The notes beneath the pieces were generated by a model. The model was not told where the DNA came from. It saw only the letters and a program-made list of their open reading frames with translations, and did not search any database. Below, in pieces: positions 1 to 11,724 of a stretch of 64,000 bases of DNA. Position numbers and translations under genes: made by a program. Each line of letters starts with the position of its first letter. Positions within the stretch are counted from its first letter, which is position 1. This DNA is from Lepidostoma basale (taxonomy: Eukaryota > Arthropoda > Insecta > Trichoptera > Lepidostomatidae): the NCBI GenBank assembly GCA_022606425.2, contig JAHDVF020000221.1:434001-498000 (forward strand). The letters are read 5' to 3'.

Positions 1-3000
1 GCAGAGGAAGTTTGAATATTTGATATAGTGCTGATTCTGGAATCTGAAAGGAAAAAAATATATTTTATTGTAATATAAAGCAATTAGAACATTAACCCAT
101 TGCACCACTAATAATGATGACATAATTTGTTCATACAACACACTATTTAATTTTTTTATTAAAATAACATTAAGATTAAATTACACACAAAATAAAAATG
201 GCAAAACATAAAAGCATAATTTTTTTTTTTGTTCATAAGCTACATCATTATGGCTCATCCCCAGGTAGTTTTGGAAGAGTGTGATAAGCTTTAAAGCATT
301 CTGGCATGTGGAGAGCCACTATTTGAACGCTCCAAAACATTGTTCGAAGGCGTAAAATCACTAGAATATTCATCTACTTTATTCTCACTGCCACTTTCCA
401 AAAGGATTCGCTATATTTCATCCTCATTTGATGAAATATTACAAGCGCAACGAGTTTGTTTACGAGTGCATTCGGCCATTTTCAGGTATTGACAGATGTT
501 AAAATATCGTAATATTTTGTAATAAATAATATGAAATAAATTGTGATTATTACATTTTATTATGAAATCAGTAACTGAAATAAATATACTTATTTGTCAT
601 TTTTATGAATAAAGTTATTGTCATTCAGTTTTAATGTAAAAAAAAATCACTTCAAAGACAAACCGGCGAATCAACAGCTTTGAGAGTCGGTAACAAATTG
701 ACCTTGGCCGGCGGTTCGCCGGCTTTGTGTTGCAATGGGTTAAATAAATTACATATTTATAAGATACATTACATATGTATATTATATAATGGGCAGAACC
801 TTTTTAGATCATAAAAATACACCAGATTTCAATTGTTTTATTCGCATTGAGTTATTAAAACTATGCTCTATTCATAAAAATAATATCCTAAGGAGTTATA
901 TTTTTTACAGGCATCATATTAGGTCCTTACATATGAAATTGGCGTTTTGTATGGGAGGAACATAAAGTTGATTTTTTTTAAATACAATATATTTATTTAA
1001 TCAAAGTATGTACCATTGCTATCTATGCACTTTTGACATCTCATAAGTAGTTCATCGATCCCTTTACTAAAAAAAAACATTCGGACGAGAATCAATAAAA
1101 TCTTTGAAGTCGGTTTGGACTGCCCCATCGGAGTTGATTTTTTTCCCTAGCAAGAAGTTATCCAAATTTCGAAAAAAATAGTAATCTGTTGGGGCAAGGT
1201 CCGGAGAGTACGGTGGATGTCTTAGACATTCCAATTGAAGCTCTTCTAATTTGGTAGCCGTCTGTTGTGCAGTGTGTGGTCTAGCGTTATCATGAAGCAG
1301 CAGTGGCCTAGAGCGATTAACCAGCCTCGGTTGTTTAGCAGCTAGCTTTTCCATCACGGTTTGCAGTTGCTGACAATAGACATCTGTCGTAATCGTCTGG
1401 CCAGATTTAAGAAAGCTGTAGTGAACGACACCAGCACTAGTCCACCAAACGCTCACAAGTATCTTTTTTGGAGTCAATTTTCGCTTGGGGCATGGTTTGG
1501 CTGGTTCGGCAGGGTTCAGCCATTGCGATGAGCGCTTCCGATTATCATACAGGATCCACTTTTCATCACAGGTAATGATTCGATTCAAAATCCCTTCATT
1601 ATTGTGCCGGTTGAGTAATGCAACGCAGCAGTCAACGCGCGTTTGTTGATTTGCTTCACTCAATTCGTGAGGTACCCACCTTTCAAGCTTTTTCACCTTC
1701 CCAATTTGCTTCAAGTGGATTAAAACAGTTTTATCACTAACACCGCAGCCTGCAGCTAACTCGGACGTGGTTTGCGATGGATCCGCTTCCACAATAGCCT
1801 TCAATTCTTCATTATCAACTTTGGTCTCCGGCCGTCCACGGGGCTTGTTCTGCAGGTCGAAATTTCCAGAACGAAAACGTTGGAACCAAAAACGCACTGT
1901 GTTTTCTTTTGCGGCACCGTCGCCATACACATCATTAATCCTTCGAGCCGTTTCTGCAGCACTGGTGCCACGGTGGAACTCATACTCGTAAATAATGCGA
2001 TATTTCAAGTTTTCCATTTTGTAAACTGAGTGACGCAAAGAAAAAAAACAATTGAGGAAAAAACAAATGAATTATAATTTTCGAAACACAAATACTTGAG
2101 TAAATAGCTGTATAAATTTGAATTTGGAATTCCTAACCAAAGAGAAGATATTTGAGATTAAAGTTGCCACTACGGCAAAACGCCAATTTCATATGTAATG
2201 ACCTAATATAAAGATGAAAAAAACATTTTACCTTCAAATCTTGACTTCTTGCATTCACTGTACTCGTCCCTTTGTATCATTTTCCTTTTGTTGGTCCTCT
2301 CAATGGGCATTTTCATGGCATCCACATCACCGTGATCTAGAAAATTGGGTTCACGCATTGTGCTGGATGACGAACTTCTTATTTGCTGTCTGAAATTATC
2401 CGAAGATATGCTAACAGCGTGGGCTCTCATTCCTATGTGCGATGCACGGGGCATTGCATTTAAGCGCTCTTTAGGAATATTAAACATATCTCTGTCGACA
2501 TGACTGTTTTCAAGATCCAACATTCTCTCATTTGTGTTGTAAGGATTGGCAGTCCGGTGAGCATTTCTGTTCCTTTGATATTCTTCAGATCTAAAAGGTT
2601 CATCATGCCGACGTTTAAGTCCAAGAACACTCTCATTGTATGCACTTCTACTCGGATAAGAAGAAGCATTTCTAAATCTATCTCTAGGATCATGATATGG
2701 ATTATCGTTACCATCTTCATCATCTAAATAGCTCTCACTAAATGGAAAATGAGCTGCATATTTTTTTAGAGGATTGGACAGAGTGATTCTAGATTTTTCA
2801 TTAGAAAGCTGATATGGGTCATCATTTTGTCTAAGCCTGGAAAAATCTTCATCAAAATCAGGATAACACTGTTTTCTCATTGATGGATTAATTGTATTTC
2901 TAGACATTTCGTTGCGCATTTGATATGGGTCCTTATTGTTTCTATGATCACACATGTCTTCACTAAAGTCGGGATAACGCGTGTTCCTTGTTGAAGAAGA

Positions 3001-6000
3001 AATCATTGTTGTTCTTGGTCTTTCATTAGGTAGCCGATACGGGTCTACATTATTTCTGTAGTCAGGAATTTCTTCATTATGATCAGTATAATTTGGTTTT
3101 CTCAAAGAAGATGTGGCAATGGCATTTCTAGATCTTTCTTTATGTGTTAGATATGTGTCCTCATTATTTCTAAAATCAGAAACATCTTCATAGGGAACCA
3201 TTGTGTTTCTATGCCTTATATTAGATGTGTGATACAAATTATCCCTACTTCTAAAATCAGACATATCCTCATTACATGAGGGATAAAAAGGTTCTCTTAT
3301 AGAGGAGGTAACAAAAGTGTCTCTAGGTCTTTCATTAGTCATTTGACAAGAACTCCAATTATTCCCAAAATGGGAAACATTTTCATGTTTCCTAATTAAA
3401 GATGTTCCATTAGAATTCCTATACCTTCCATCACACACTTCGTGATTAGAAGAAATGTGATCACGAGATTCTGAATAATATGGGTTTCCCACATTAGATG
3501 CTATATTCCTCAAATCTTGAGACGGATTGTTAATATACTCATTTCTGGAATTACCAAATTCAAACACTCCTTCTCTATGAGAATAGACATTTGTTTTATT
3601 GCCGCGATAATCAGAACCCATCCTTCTAGAGCTGCTTGGTTCGCTATCACAAATGTAATTCCTCGTGGAACCAAGCCGATTTGCTATACTCTGATTTTTA
3701 TAAAATGATAAAGAAGTAGAATTCATTTGCCCATCTTGTTTCTTTGTAGCGCAAACACCATATTCAATAGACGGCTTTGGATTCCAAAGAACATTGCTTG
3801 GTTTTTTAAATACATATTTACTTTCATTACTGACATCCATTCTAGACTTAAAGAATGATGATGGTTCATTAACTAGAGTTATATTATTAGATGTGTTCAA
3901 ATGATGATTTCTTTCAAAAGTTTCAAAATCATCAATCCCATGATATAGGTCATTAAAGTTTGTTTTGTAGTTAATTTTAATATTTGGCAGTCTGCTGGAC
4001 TCGGTGGTGTTAAGTGGATTGAAGAAGTCCCTCGACGAAACGGTGTTTGTTGTTGAATTGCCAACTAAAAATAAAATAAAATCAAACCTTAATAACAAGG
4101 TCCCCAAATGCAAATAAGTGAATTATTAAAAAAAAACTAAACTTACATTTTCCCGATACGAGTTTTCCATTTCTAAATAAGATTGTGTCATTACCAAAGC
4201 TCTGAGGTTTGTGCAAAGTTACATTTGTTTCTGAAATAAAATAAAAGTTGTGAACAAAATGCCATTAAGAGACAACCATTGAAAATAAAATATTTTATTA
4301 AAATTAATATAAAATAGAAACCTTTAGAGAAACGATTTTCATCAGACTGCGGACCTTTGCTCCTCACGTGGCTCCGGGTACTCTTGGTGTAACTGATTTC
4401 TAATTTCTTTTTTGGGTTCTTAGAGGAATTATCCTGAAGAAATTCTGCAGCGGGAAATTTAGAAAGCATGGCCTTCAGAGAAGGATCAGTCACATGCGCA
4501 CTAATATCCCTTGAGTTGGGTTTAGAAATGACATTGCGATACTTTTTATCTGAAAGGGTGCTTTTTGTATTTTTAAGTTCTTGGTCTAATACATTATTCT
4601 TGCACAATACAATGCTACACTCTAGGAACCTTTTGGACTTCATAGACTCCTTGGAAAGTTTTTTCGGCAAATCCAGAACCATCGATGGTTTATCAGAATT
4701 ATTCGGTGAAACTTTCTTTTTTACAACTTTTGAAGTGCGCTTAGTTTTGGAAACCACTTTTTTACTGACTTTTGTATTTTCTTTGGAAGAAGATGATTGT
4801 GAGCTTTCCTTTTTGCTAAATATATCTAATATGGAGTCATCCAAATTGACGACCTTCCTCCTTTTAGTATTCTTTATACCATTTTCTGCTTTCGTTTCAG
4901 AAATACCTTCACTGGGGACATGTTTGGTCGTGAGATTGTTTTTAGACTTGTTTGCATTGGGTGCTGAAGGATTGCCTTTATTATTAATATCTTTTAGAAG
5001 ATTGTTAACAAGCTTACATGTGTTCTCCTTAGTGTCACCTGCTGTGGTAGCGGGGGTTACTAAATTATCATTTTGCCCAAAGAAATGGCGGTAATTGGTG
5101 TTTTTAGTTCTCAAACCATATTTTTTACTGACATCGGTGGACTTGCTTGTATCATCTGATGAGTCATTTTTATTTTTTGATTCTTGCTTATCCATACATA
5201 TGTTTTTACTAGCACTCAATTCCCTTTTACTCGTGGAGTATACGCTTCTTAGGTCTTTTTTCTCTAAAAATGAATTATTGGCTTGCTTGTTCTCATCTCC
5301 TGTAAAGTCAGAGGAGCGAGAGTACAGCTTCCTGCGTATAAAGGAGGGCTTGAAAGAAGACACGGAGCAGAAATTGTCCGAGTTTCTGTTGGTAGTGGAG
5401 CCACTAGAGTCGCCAGAAGTGGTACTGTTGTGATGGGGCTCATTGGAGCTAATATTGGCATCACTTTCGGCAACCTTCTGTGTCTCGGGTTTATCTTCTT
5501 TATTGGTTATTTTACTTCTTTGTGAACTCAAGTTCTTAATTGCTTTTAAAATTAAACTACTACCAGAGATATTACCCTTCTTATTCGGCAATGGTATTCT
5601 TTTGGAAGGAACACCATTTATATTTTCCATAATTGCAGATGATTTTGGATCAGGTTGTATTGCAGCTGAAACCATTTTGTCATTGAAGGCAGGATTCTGA
5701 CCAGGCCCACTTGAAGTTTGCTTAGAAAGTTTAGAATTCAATTGCAGCTGCAATGAATCATCTTCAATTATCTTTTTATCAAATAATTTATGAGGAAATA
5801 TCGATTGCTTTTTTGAAATAGATACGCATTTAGTGTTGACTTTTTCACCAGGTAAAACATCTACGATTTTATCCATTGCACTGTCAAAATCTCGGGAACC
5901 CTTTCCTATATGAACTAATTCTTGAAAACTTGTACTAATTCTGGAGTATCCACGTGGTTTACTAGAAAATCCATTTGATATTTTATCATTCTTGCTTTTA

Positions 6001-7745
6001 ATATCTGAAAGAAAAAAAAACAATTATAAGGTAAAACCTCATGTAAATATAATATTCAAAAACCTGTGAAATTGCACAAATTAATATAAAAAAATTGGGT
6101 TTAAAAAGGATAAAAGTTGTGATTTTAATCAAATACATGCTAATTTTCCAATGATTCCCAATGAGTTATTAAAAAAATAATTCTTTATTAAAAAGAAAAG
6201 AAAGACCAACACCAAGTATTTAAATCAATGGCACCAGAATTTATTGTACAATCTCCTATGCAACAGAAAATAGCTCATTATTATGAAGAAGGAATCGGGT
6301 CATGTCCATGAATCAACCTGTCCCCTGGATCCGGAGCCAAGCGTTCTGTCCCCTAGACCACCACCCGAGTTCATTATTATGCACGATCTGGGTCCCAATG
6401 GTCAAGTGCTTCATTTCATTTTCATTTCATTTCATTTATTTTAATAAAAAATTACAAACATTACAGAAATATTTCCAGATCGTTTGCAATTACATTATAA
6501 GAATTTAAAAGAAAAGCATAAAAACATATAAATAAAATAAAAAAGTTTAAGAATTATAAATAATCATAACATTGATATTGCATCCCTGAGGCAACTCACA
6601 ATATCACGAAATATGTCGACCTCCGAGGCGATCCAATTAAGCAATAAGATTGCCCTACCCACAGGCATAACCATTGGCAGGTTGGTTCTGCAGCGTGGCA
6701 AATAAAACAATCTGTGCTGTCTTTGACAAAGGTAATTATCAGGGACAAATAGACCTACATCACTCAGGACATCCGAGTTCTGTATACGGCCGCCAATCAG
6801 CTGAAAGAAGTGAACTCCCAAGTGAATGTTCCTCCTTCTCTCCAATGATTGGTAGCTTAGCATACCTAGCAAGAATTCAGTCGGAAAGAGCCACGGGTAA
6901 TGACCGCGCTCCCTGAGGTAAAGAAAGCGCAGAAATTTTTTCTGCACTCGCTCCACCATCAGAGAATATCGGATCCCAGGCGGTGACCAAATAACGGAAC
7001 TATATTCCAGCCGACTTCTTACCAGGGAATACCGACTTCAACTCCACATCCGATCAGGGGGGTCACGAGTTATTTCGCTTATACAGCTACCCATATAATA
7101 AGACCCTCATTATTCAAAATAGTCAGAGTTACATCAATAAATAACTTCAACAGATATTCACAAAAAGTTTGTATTTTGTATGGAAAACAACTTACTCTCT
7201 TTTTGACCGATGCGTGGATGAGATACAGATCTTTTTGACTGTAATTCACTACCGTCAACAGTTTTAGACCGTCTTCTGTCTTTCAGAGCTGCCGAGCGAC
7301 TTCTTGTTTCAGGTGTTCTGAAAGTTTCTCCACCTTCACCAATACTTTTACATTCATTCGTTCTATTATTAGCTGGGACCGCTTTGATGTTCCTAGTTTT
7401 TAAAGGTGTACGACATGCCAAATGCTTCTCGAGAGAAACATTTGGGAGCGGGTTATGTTTGATTATGGATGAACGATCGCGGGATCGCGTGTTATATCTT
7501 GAAGTCGACGTTTCACTCGAAGGCGTTCCTACATTTTGTTTCGAATCTTTGTTGGATTCTACAGAAGTGTTATTAAATCGTCCAGGAGAAACTATACTCT
7601 GGCTTCGTTCAATGGGTGATTGCGCGGGCTCGTCATCCTTAATCGGCCGAGTAGTGTTGACAGGGGTACTAGTCAGAAGGCTTGAGCTTTGTAAAGTTGA
7701 ATTAAAACGCTTTGGAGTCCTTAAAACCATAGTAGATAACGACAT
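1..7745 (-). CDS. Unrecognised long disordered protein with internal repeats (3' end outside window)
   Basis: Five exons on the minus strand: 7745-7196, 6004-4322, 4230-4147, 4064-2232 and 43-1 (continues left). All junctions are GT-AG and all four introns are phase 1, so the joined frame stays open for 1383 codons plus the partial exon. The start is the ATG at 7745; the in-frame codons just upstream are TTG TTC ATC. Exon 1 is Ser/Thr/Arg-rich with TP and RTP motifs. Exon 2 (561 residues) is Ser/Lys/Asn-rich and basic. The 84-bp exon 3 holds the most ordered-looking piece, with the motif LFRNGKLVSGK. Exon 4 carries about nine degenerate repeats of some 37 residues built around RNN-DPY-NE-R-T. 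I see no signal peptide, membrane segment or catalytic domain. The composition suggests a nuclear, intrinsically disordered protein, but that is inference and I do not recognise the family. The last intron hosts two DNA transposons; intron 1 hosts a LINE fragment. Confidence 0.75.
96..739 (-). mobile_element. piggyBac-like deletion derivative, TTAA-flanked
   Basis: The element is bounded by TTAA at 92-95 and 740-743. Its ends are inverted: CCCATTGCACCAC on the left and CCCATTGCAACAC as the complement of the right end. TTAA target duplication with CCC-starting ends is the piggyBac signature. On the minus strand an ATG at about 476 opens about 60 codons (MAECTRKQTRC, then an acidic Ser/Glu/Asp-rich stretch) that look like the acidic N-terminus of such a transposase, before a stop. 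The catalytic domain is absent, so this is an internally deleted, non-autonomous copy inside the last visible intron of the unknown gene. Confidence 0.7.
919..2207 (-). mobile_element. Mariner (D34D) element, full length
   Basis: A 1289-bp element flanked by TA duplications (917-918 and 2208-2209). The 31-bp terminal inverted repeats begin TTAGGTC and end GGCGTTTTG, with a single difference between the two ends (C or A at position 8). It sits in the intron between exons 4 and 5 of the unknown gene, antisense to nothing else, and codes on the same strand as the host gene. Length, TA target and terminal structure all match complete mariners. The high similarity of the two ends and the nearly open transposase frame point to a fairly recent insertion. 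Confidence 0.93.
997..2017 (-). pseudogene. Mariner transposase, one frameshift near the C-terminus
   Basis: Starts MENLKYRIIYEYEF at 2017. An N-terminal helix-turn-helix pair is followed by the WVPHEL linker. The catalytic D34D triad is visible: TCDEKW, then LLHDNARPH, then SPDLAPTDYYFF with 34 residues between the second and third Asp. The frame is open for about 317 codons and then runs into a T-homopolymer (nine A on the plus strand at 1069-1077), where an immediate TAG follows. The usual family C-terminal segment, ending CIDSNGTYFD, continues in the neighbouring frame to a TAA at 997. A one-base slip in the run is therefore the only lesion I see. A sequencing error in the homopolymer is possible. 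Confidence 0.88.
6410..7090 (-). mobile_element. Non-LTR retrotransposon fragment, RT C-terminal region (CR1/Jockey-like)
   Basis: The minus-strand frame 6959-6564 encodes ERVQKKFLRFLYLRERGHYP, LLGMLSYQSLERRR, FVPDNY and LLNW. This is the region downstream of the reverse transcriptase fingers/palm in CR1/Jockey/R1-type LINEs. Related frame continues upstream of the Met to about 7020 (LEYSSVIWSPPG). The 3' end is a short ATGAA-type microsatellite (plus strand 6412-6440). It is a 5'-truncated dead copy in intron 1 of the unknown gene. The 100 bp to its left (6290-6400) is unassigned. Confidence 0.75.
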
Positions 7746-9236
7746 GATGAACAAAATACGTAAATTCCAAATTTAACGAATATTACGCTAGTTTTTATTG
7801 AATACAAATTTATATTACAAAACACTTAAATCCAAAACAGAAGGTTAGCATTGAAATTATTTATATAAAACACTAGAAATACACACACAACACCAATTCA
7901 TTAGAAGTTTATTATGGCATTTTCAACTCAGGCGTTCGCGACGTCCCCATTTACCGTTTAGCTTATGTACGTTATCAAGCTCAAAATTCAAATCGCATTC
8001 AAATAATCAAAGATAAAAAGTCATAGACAAACGAAAACCGCGATGGAAAGAATATTTAAGGCCTGTTTACACGCTACGATAAATCGTTTTATCGTACCGA
8101 TCGAATTGTTACGATTCATCGTTGGGTGTAAACAGGACATTCAGAGAAACTTATCTTAACAACTCAACATAAGTCTCTTCGTCCATTCTCAAATAATTTC
8201 GACAGTCTTCATTTCTCAATTCTTTCAATAATTTTACATGAGAGAATTCCCTTTTCTTTAACAACAACTGGCAGCTCCACTTTGTTCCCTGGTCTTCGCG
8301 ACTTTTTCGCTTTTCTCACCAAACAACCGATATTATAACGACAACACTACTTCCTCCATGGCAAAATAATAAAATGCATTCATTAACGGTCGACAACGAA
8401 TATTTGACAAGAAATTGACGAAGAAAAGACGGCATTGTTATTTCCAACACTTAAGTAATGACAATGCCGTCGTACTTAAGTAATCAAAAAAATTCAATGT
8501 CGTCATGAAAGTGTGATTTCGAGACGATATTGAAAAAAAAAATTTAAATGTTTTTTTTTAGATTTCTTAGTTCGTCGTATTTAATTCTTCATTTTCTTTC
8601 TCCTCGCTTCTTCCCGTTACTTAGGGTTGATTTTTTTATTGCTTGATGCCAGGTGCTTTGCTGATAGGCTTATTTTTTTCTCCAACATCTGTATTTTATT
8701 CAAGTCTTCTATAATTAATAAAAATAGAAATCACTGATCTATGAAAATTGTAATTATTCTTTTGATTTCCGTTTTTTTTTTTTCAAATCATTAAATAATA
8801 TCTTATTAAATTTAAAAGCAGCAATATCCAGGCCGTAGTTTAATATTGAAAAAACTTCTTTATAAATCTTATTTTTAAATTAATATTTAAGAAAACAGAA
8901 CAAAAAATCTACTAATAAAAAAAAATCTTCTAATCACGCTAGTAGTCAGTAACATAGATAACGTTGGGGAGTTGTTCCGGGAGGCGCAAGATGAATAAAC
9001 CTTTACTGAAGCGATTGCCAACGTCAGGGAGACCTGATTTGGCACAAAGAAGAAGAAGCCAGAAATATATTTGACGCAAAACATCAAATGAGACTAAGTA
9101 CTAGTAGCTGGTGTTCGTCGTCTTGCTATCACGAGATTTCACATATGCCTGTCACATTTTAAAAAATGCGTTACTCAGGCATATAAGACGCCCAGAAAGA
9201 TATATTTCTAATTATTTTCAGTCAATTTTACTCTCT
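7746..9236. other. Divergent intergenic region, proximal part
   Basis: Upstream of the unknown minus-strand gene. Its promoter should lie just above 7745, but I see no convincing TATA box or initiator. The stretch holds one short MITE (8060-8138), AT-rich single-copy-looking DNA, and a possible LINE remnant around 8930-9060 that I cannot classify. No gene-like ORF. Confidence 0.4.
8060..8138. mobile_element. Short MITE with inverted ends
   Basis: The left end reads GGCCTGTTTACACGCTACGA and the complement of the right end reads GTCCTGTTTACACCCAACGA, giving about 25-bp imperfect terminal inverted repeats around a tiny core. I infer a non-autonomous DNA transposon. The superfamily is uncertain. 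Confidence 0.6.
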
Positions 9237-9316
9237 AATAAATTAATACTAGAATTATTATACTTCTAGTATTAATTTATTCAGCTCATGTGGCTATTAT
9301 AGCCACATGAGCTGAA
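9237..9316. repeat. Two back-to-back perfect hairpins
   Basis: Hairpin 1: 18-bp perfect arms 9237-9254 and 9264-9281. Hairpin 2: 17-bp perfect arms 9280-9296 and 9300-9316 around a 3-nt loop. The two stems share two bases, so together they could form a double cruciform. Confidence 0.85.
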
Positions 9317-9412
9317 CATCTGTAAGCCAGAAGATCCAAGTCCAAGTCCAAGTAGAAGTATAATATTCCAGTTTGTCGATCTCGTGTATTTAAAAATATA
9401 CTCGGATAGGTT

Positions 9413-10301
9413 TGTTACGAAGAGGTCGTCGTCACGGGGTGAAACATGAAGATTACTCGTATTTCACTCCCGATCTCGAACCAATCTTCACAACGTGTTC
9501 ATGCCCAGTGTTTACTCGCTAATGTGATTATTATTATGTTAATTGAGATTGCTCCGGGATGTATAGTGATATGAGATTGAAACCAATATTAACTATTTAC
9601 AATTATATTTAAACACACAAACATACAATATAACAAAAATAAAGAATCAAGGTTACTTATAAACTAAAGAGAACTTACTTGCTATTCGTTGGCCAACGAC
9701 TTAAAACTAATCCGTAATGTTATGTCCGCACCACGAGGGATGTGCGAGGCGGGCGCGAGGACGGGCGAGGAGCGGTCTGGTCTCATTCGCTGAGACAGCC
9801 GTGGCCAGCATCAGGCCCCAATGATGATGAGCTGACGCCATGGTTACTGACGCCATGCGGCGATATCGCGATCTTTTTCAGATTCACTTCCCGGCGTTCG
9901 GTATAACACTTCGCGATCTTTTGAGACTATCGCCCCCGGCGCGTGGCCGGGGGGGTAGGAGACACTTCTTCTACCGCTCGTCGAGCGCGGACTCGGACGG
10001 GGGTGAGGTCATCCCCCCCCCCCCCCCGCAAAGTGTGGCCACTCACGAAAGAATTCGGCCCGGCAGTACCTAACTGAATTGCGATACCGGGGCAGAACGC
10101 TTTTTTTTATTATCACCAAATTGTCACTTCACTTCCTTAAACACTATTATTGTTTTTAAATTGTCTTTCATAGTCTTATCACAAATTAAAATTAAACTTA
10201 ACTAAGATCAAACAAGCCTCCAGAGAGAAAACGTATTTTCGGCCATGTAAAATTTGTCCAGTGCAATCTCATCTATTATGCCATGAAACATGGCTATATC
10301 A
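9413..10301 (+). mobile_element. Solo LTR, copy A
   Basis: An 889-bp unit beginning TG and ending CA, flanked by the 4-bp duplication GGTT (9409-9412 and 10302-10305). It is homologous over its length to 31349-32282 and 33029-33941. Shared landmarks are CACGGGGTGAAACATGA near the start, a GC-rich centre around GGCGCGTGGCCGGG and the closing CATGGCTATATCA. No internal coding region or second LTR lies nearby, so it is the product of LTR-LTR recombination. The 4-bp duplication fits Ty3/gypsy or BEL/Pao. Confidence 0.88.
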
Positions 10302-11724
10302 GGTTGATAGATTATTTTTATTAAAAACATTATATTTCCTCTTAAATTTATTTTTAATATTTTCATTTCTTTAGACCAATGTGATATAAAATAATTATTT
10401 TAATAACCGGACCGCTTCGCTGTCTTTTTATTACTATGCTGATTTATTAATTAGTTAGGTTAATCTACATTCAACTTGTATTTGGAGATAATAACTAATG
10501 ACAAAATCATATAAAAAGGTGGATGGCTAATAATTGGGCGGTAAAATTTGTTAAGCACAGGGTGTGGCAATTATATTTAATCTGAATATGACTTACAAAG
10601 AATGTTGATGAATGAATAAAAAATCCCTCATAGTATAGCAAAGGATACATCAGTGAGCAAAACAAAAGATTTTCCAATATTTTATCAAGCTACGTAGGAT
10701 AAGCTGATTGTTTGTGATATGTCAGTGGAGTAAGTAATGAACTTCATATATTTGGCAGTAGATACAATCATAATGTTCCATATACTGAAATACAAGAATA
10801 ATTAAATAAAGCGTTTCCCGTATTATTAAGTTTAAAAAATGTGACCTGGAAGTTTTAACCGTATTGACAGCAAAGTAAGAAAATTATAACGTATTTTGTA
10901 GATATGCGAGCCAATATTATACGACAAAACATTTGAAATGGAGGTCCTAAGAGCCACTCTCCAAGATCCCGGCGTAAAATTAAATGAAATCCTCTCTGGA
11001 CATCGGTCTACCTGAAAGACCATCTAAGGGTACGGTAGCCGGTCCCATAGTACGTCATATGTTGGTTCGCCAGGTGTCCACCTAGCCTCCGACCCTGGCA
11101 CTTCAGTGTGGCCGTACGCTAAGAGATAGAGGGACAGTTGGATTTCCTCATCTCAGAAGAAATAATTTCTGTGTCACAGAATTTTAGGAGAAGCTTATCA
11201 TTTTCATTTTCTAATTTCAATATAAAATACACAATGCCTTTAAATTATTCAACCATTTATTTTTAGGATCACAAGCTTGAAAATTCAACATTAAACTATA
11301 TTACCTTATTATTGAAGAAGAAAAAAATTGTCATACATGTTTTTGCATATTATTATTTAAAGTTTTTGAGGGTTGAATTGAGAAATTAGTGATTGTACAT
11401 CTTTGTTTATATGGAATCTATGAACTAACTGTCACAAATATTCGACGGATGTAATCGTTTCTACAACCGTCAGATAGTCCACATGGTTTATAATTATTTA
11501 AAGTTTTAAGAAAAATTATATATTGTTTGGACAACTAAAGTCTTCGTGTTAGTTTACACGCCTTATATGTTTTATGTGTAGTATTTCAGAATTTAAAGAT
11601 ATTCAATATTATCTTCGGAGTGTTCCTGAGAATATACGGAATGACTTTACTAAGAAAACTAACAATATTAAGTTTTGCTATCAGAAAATCATTCATATTT
11701 TAAAAGTGTGTACGTATAGTAATT
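10302..11724. other. Intergenic DNA upstream of the TTF1-like gene
   Basis: AT-rich, without convincing ORFs. It contains a deleted MITE (11028-11119). The 5' untranslated region and promoter of the gene starting at 11725 must lie in roughly 11300-11724. No motif there is distinctive enough to call. Confidence 0.4.
11028..11119. mobile_element. MITE family M, internally deleted copy
   Basis: The right half matches the complement of the ends of the copies at 24231-24398 and 37027-37205 (CCTGGCACTTCAGTGTGGCC). The left end retains only GGGTACGG. It is flanked by TAA on both sides, which fits the TWA target of PIF/Harbinger elements. Confidence 0.7.

Noticed and set aside
1767..2029. Plus-strand ORFs opposite the mariner transposase
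   Set aside because: Shadows of the minus-strand transposase frame.
4468..5700. Plus-strand ORFs of 80-208 codons opposite exon 2 of the unknown gene
   Set aside because: The minus-strand frame is longer, spliced in phase with its neighbours, and accounts for the openness of the antisense frame.
8887..9087. 66-codon minus ORF
   Set aside because: Low-complexity hydrophobic translation of AT-rich DNA with no homologous neighbour copy.
9840..10073. Similar ORFs (MV.DAMRRYRDLF...) in all three solo LTRs
   Set aside because: They lie inside LTRs, diverge and shift frame after about 40 codons, and have no ATG context or family. Homology of the LTRs explains the shared frame.
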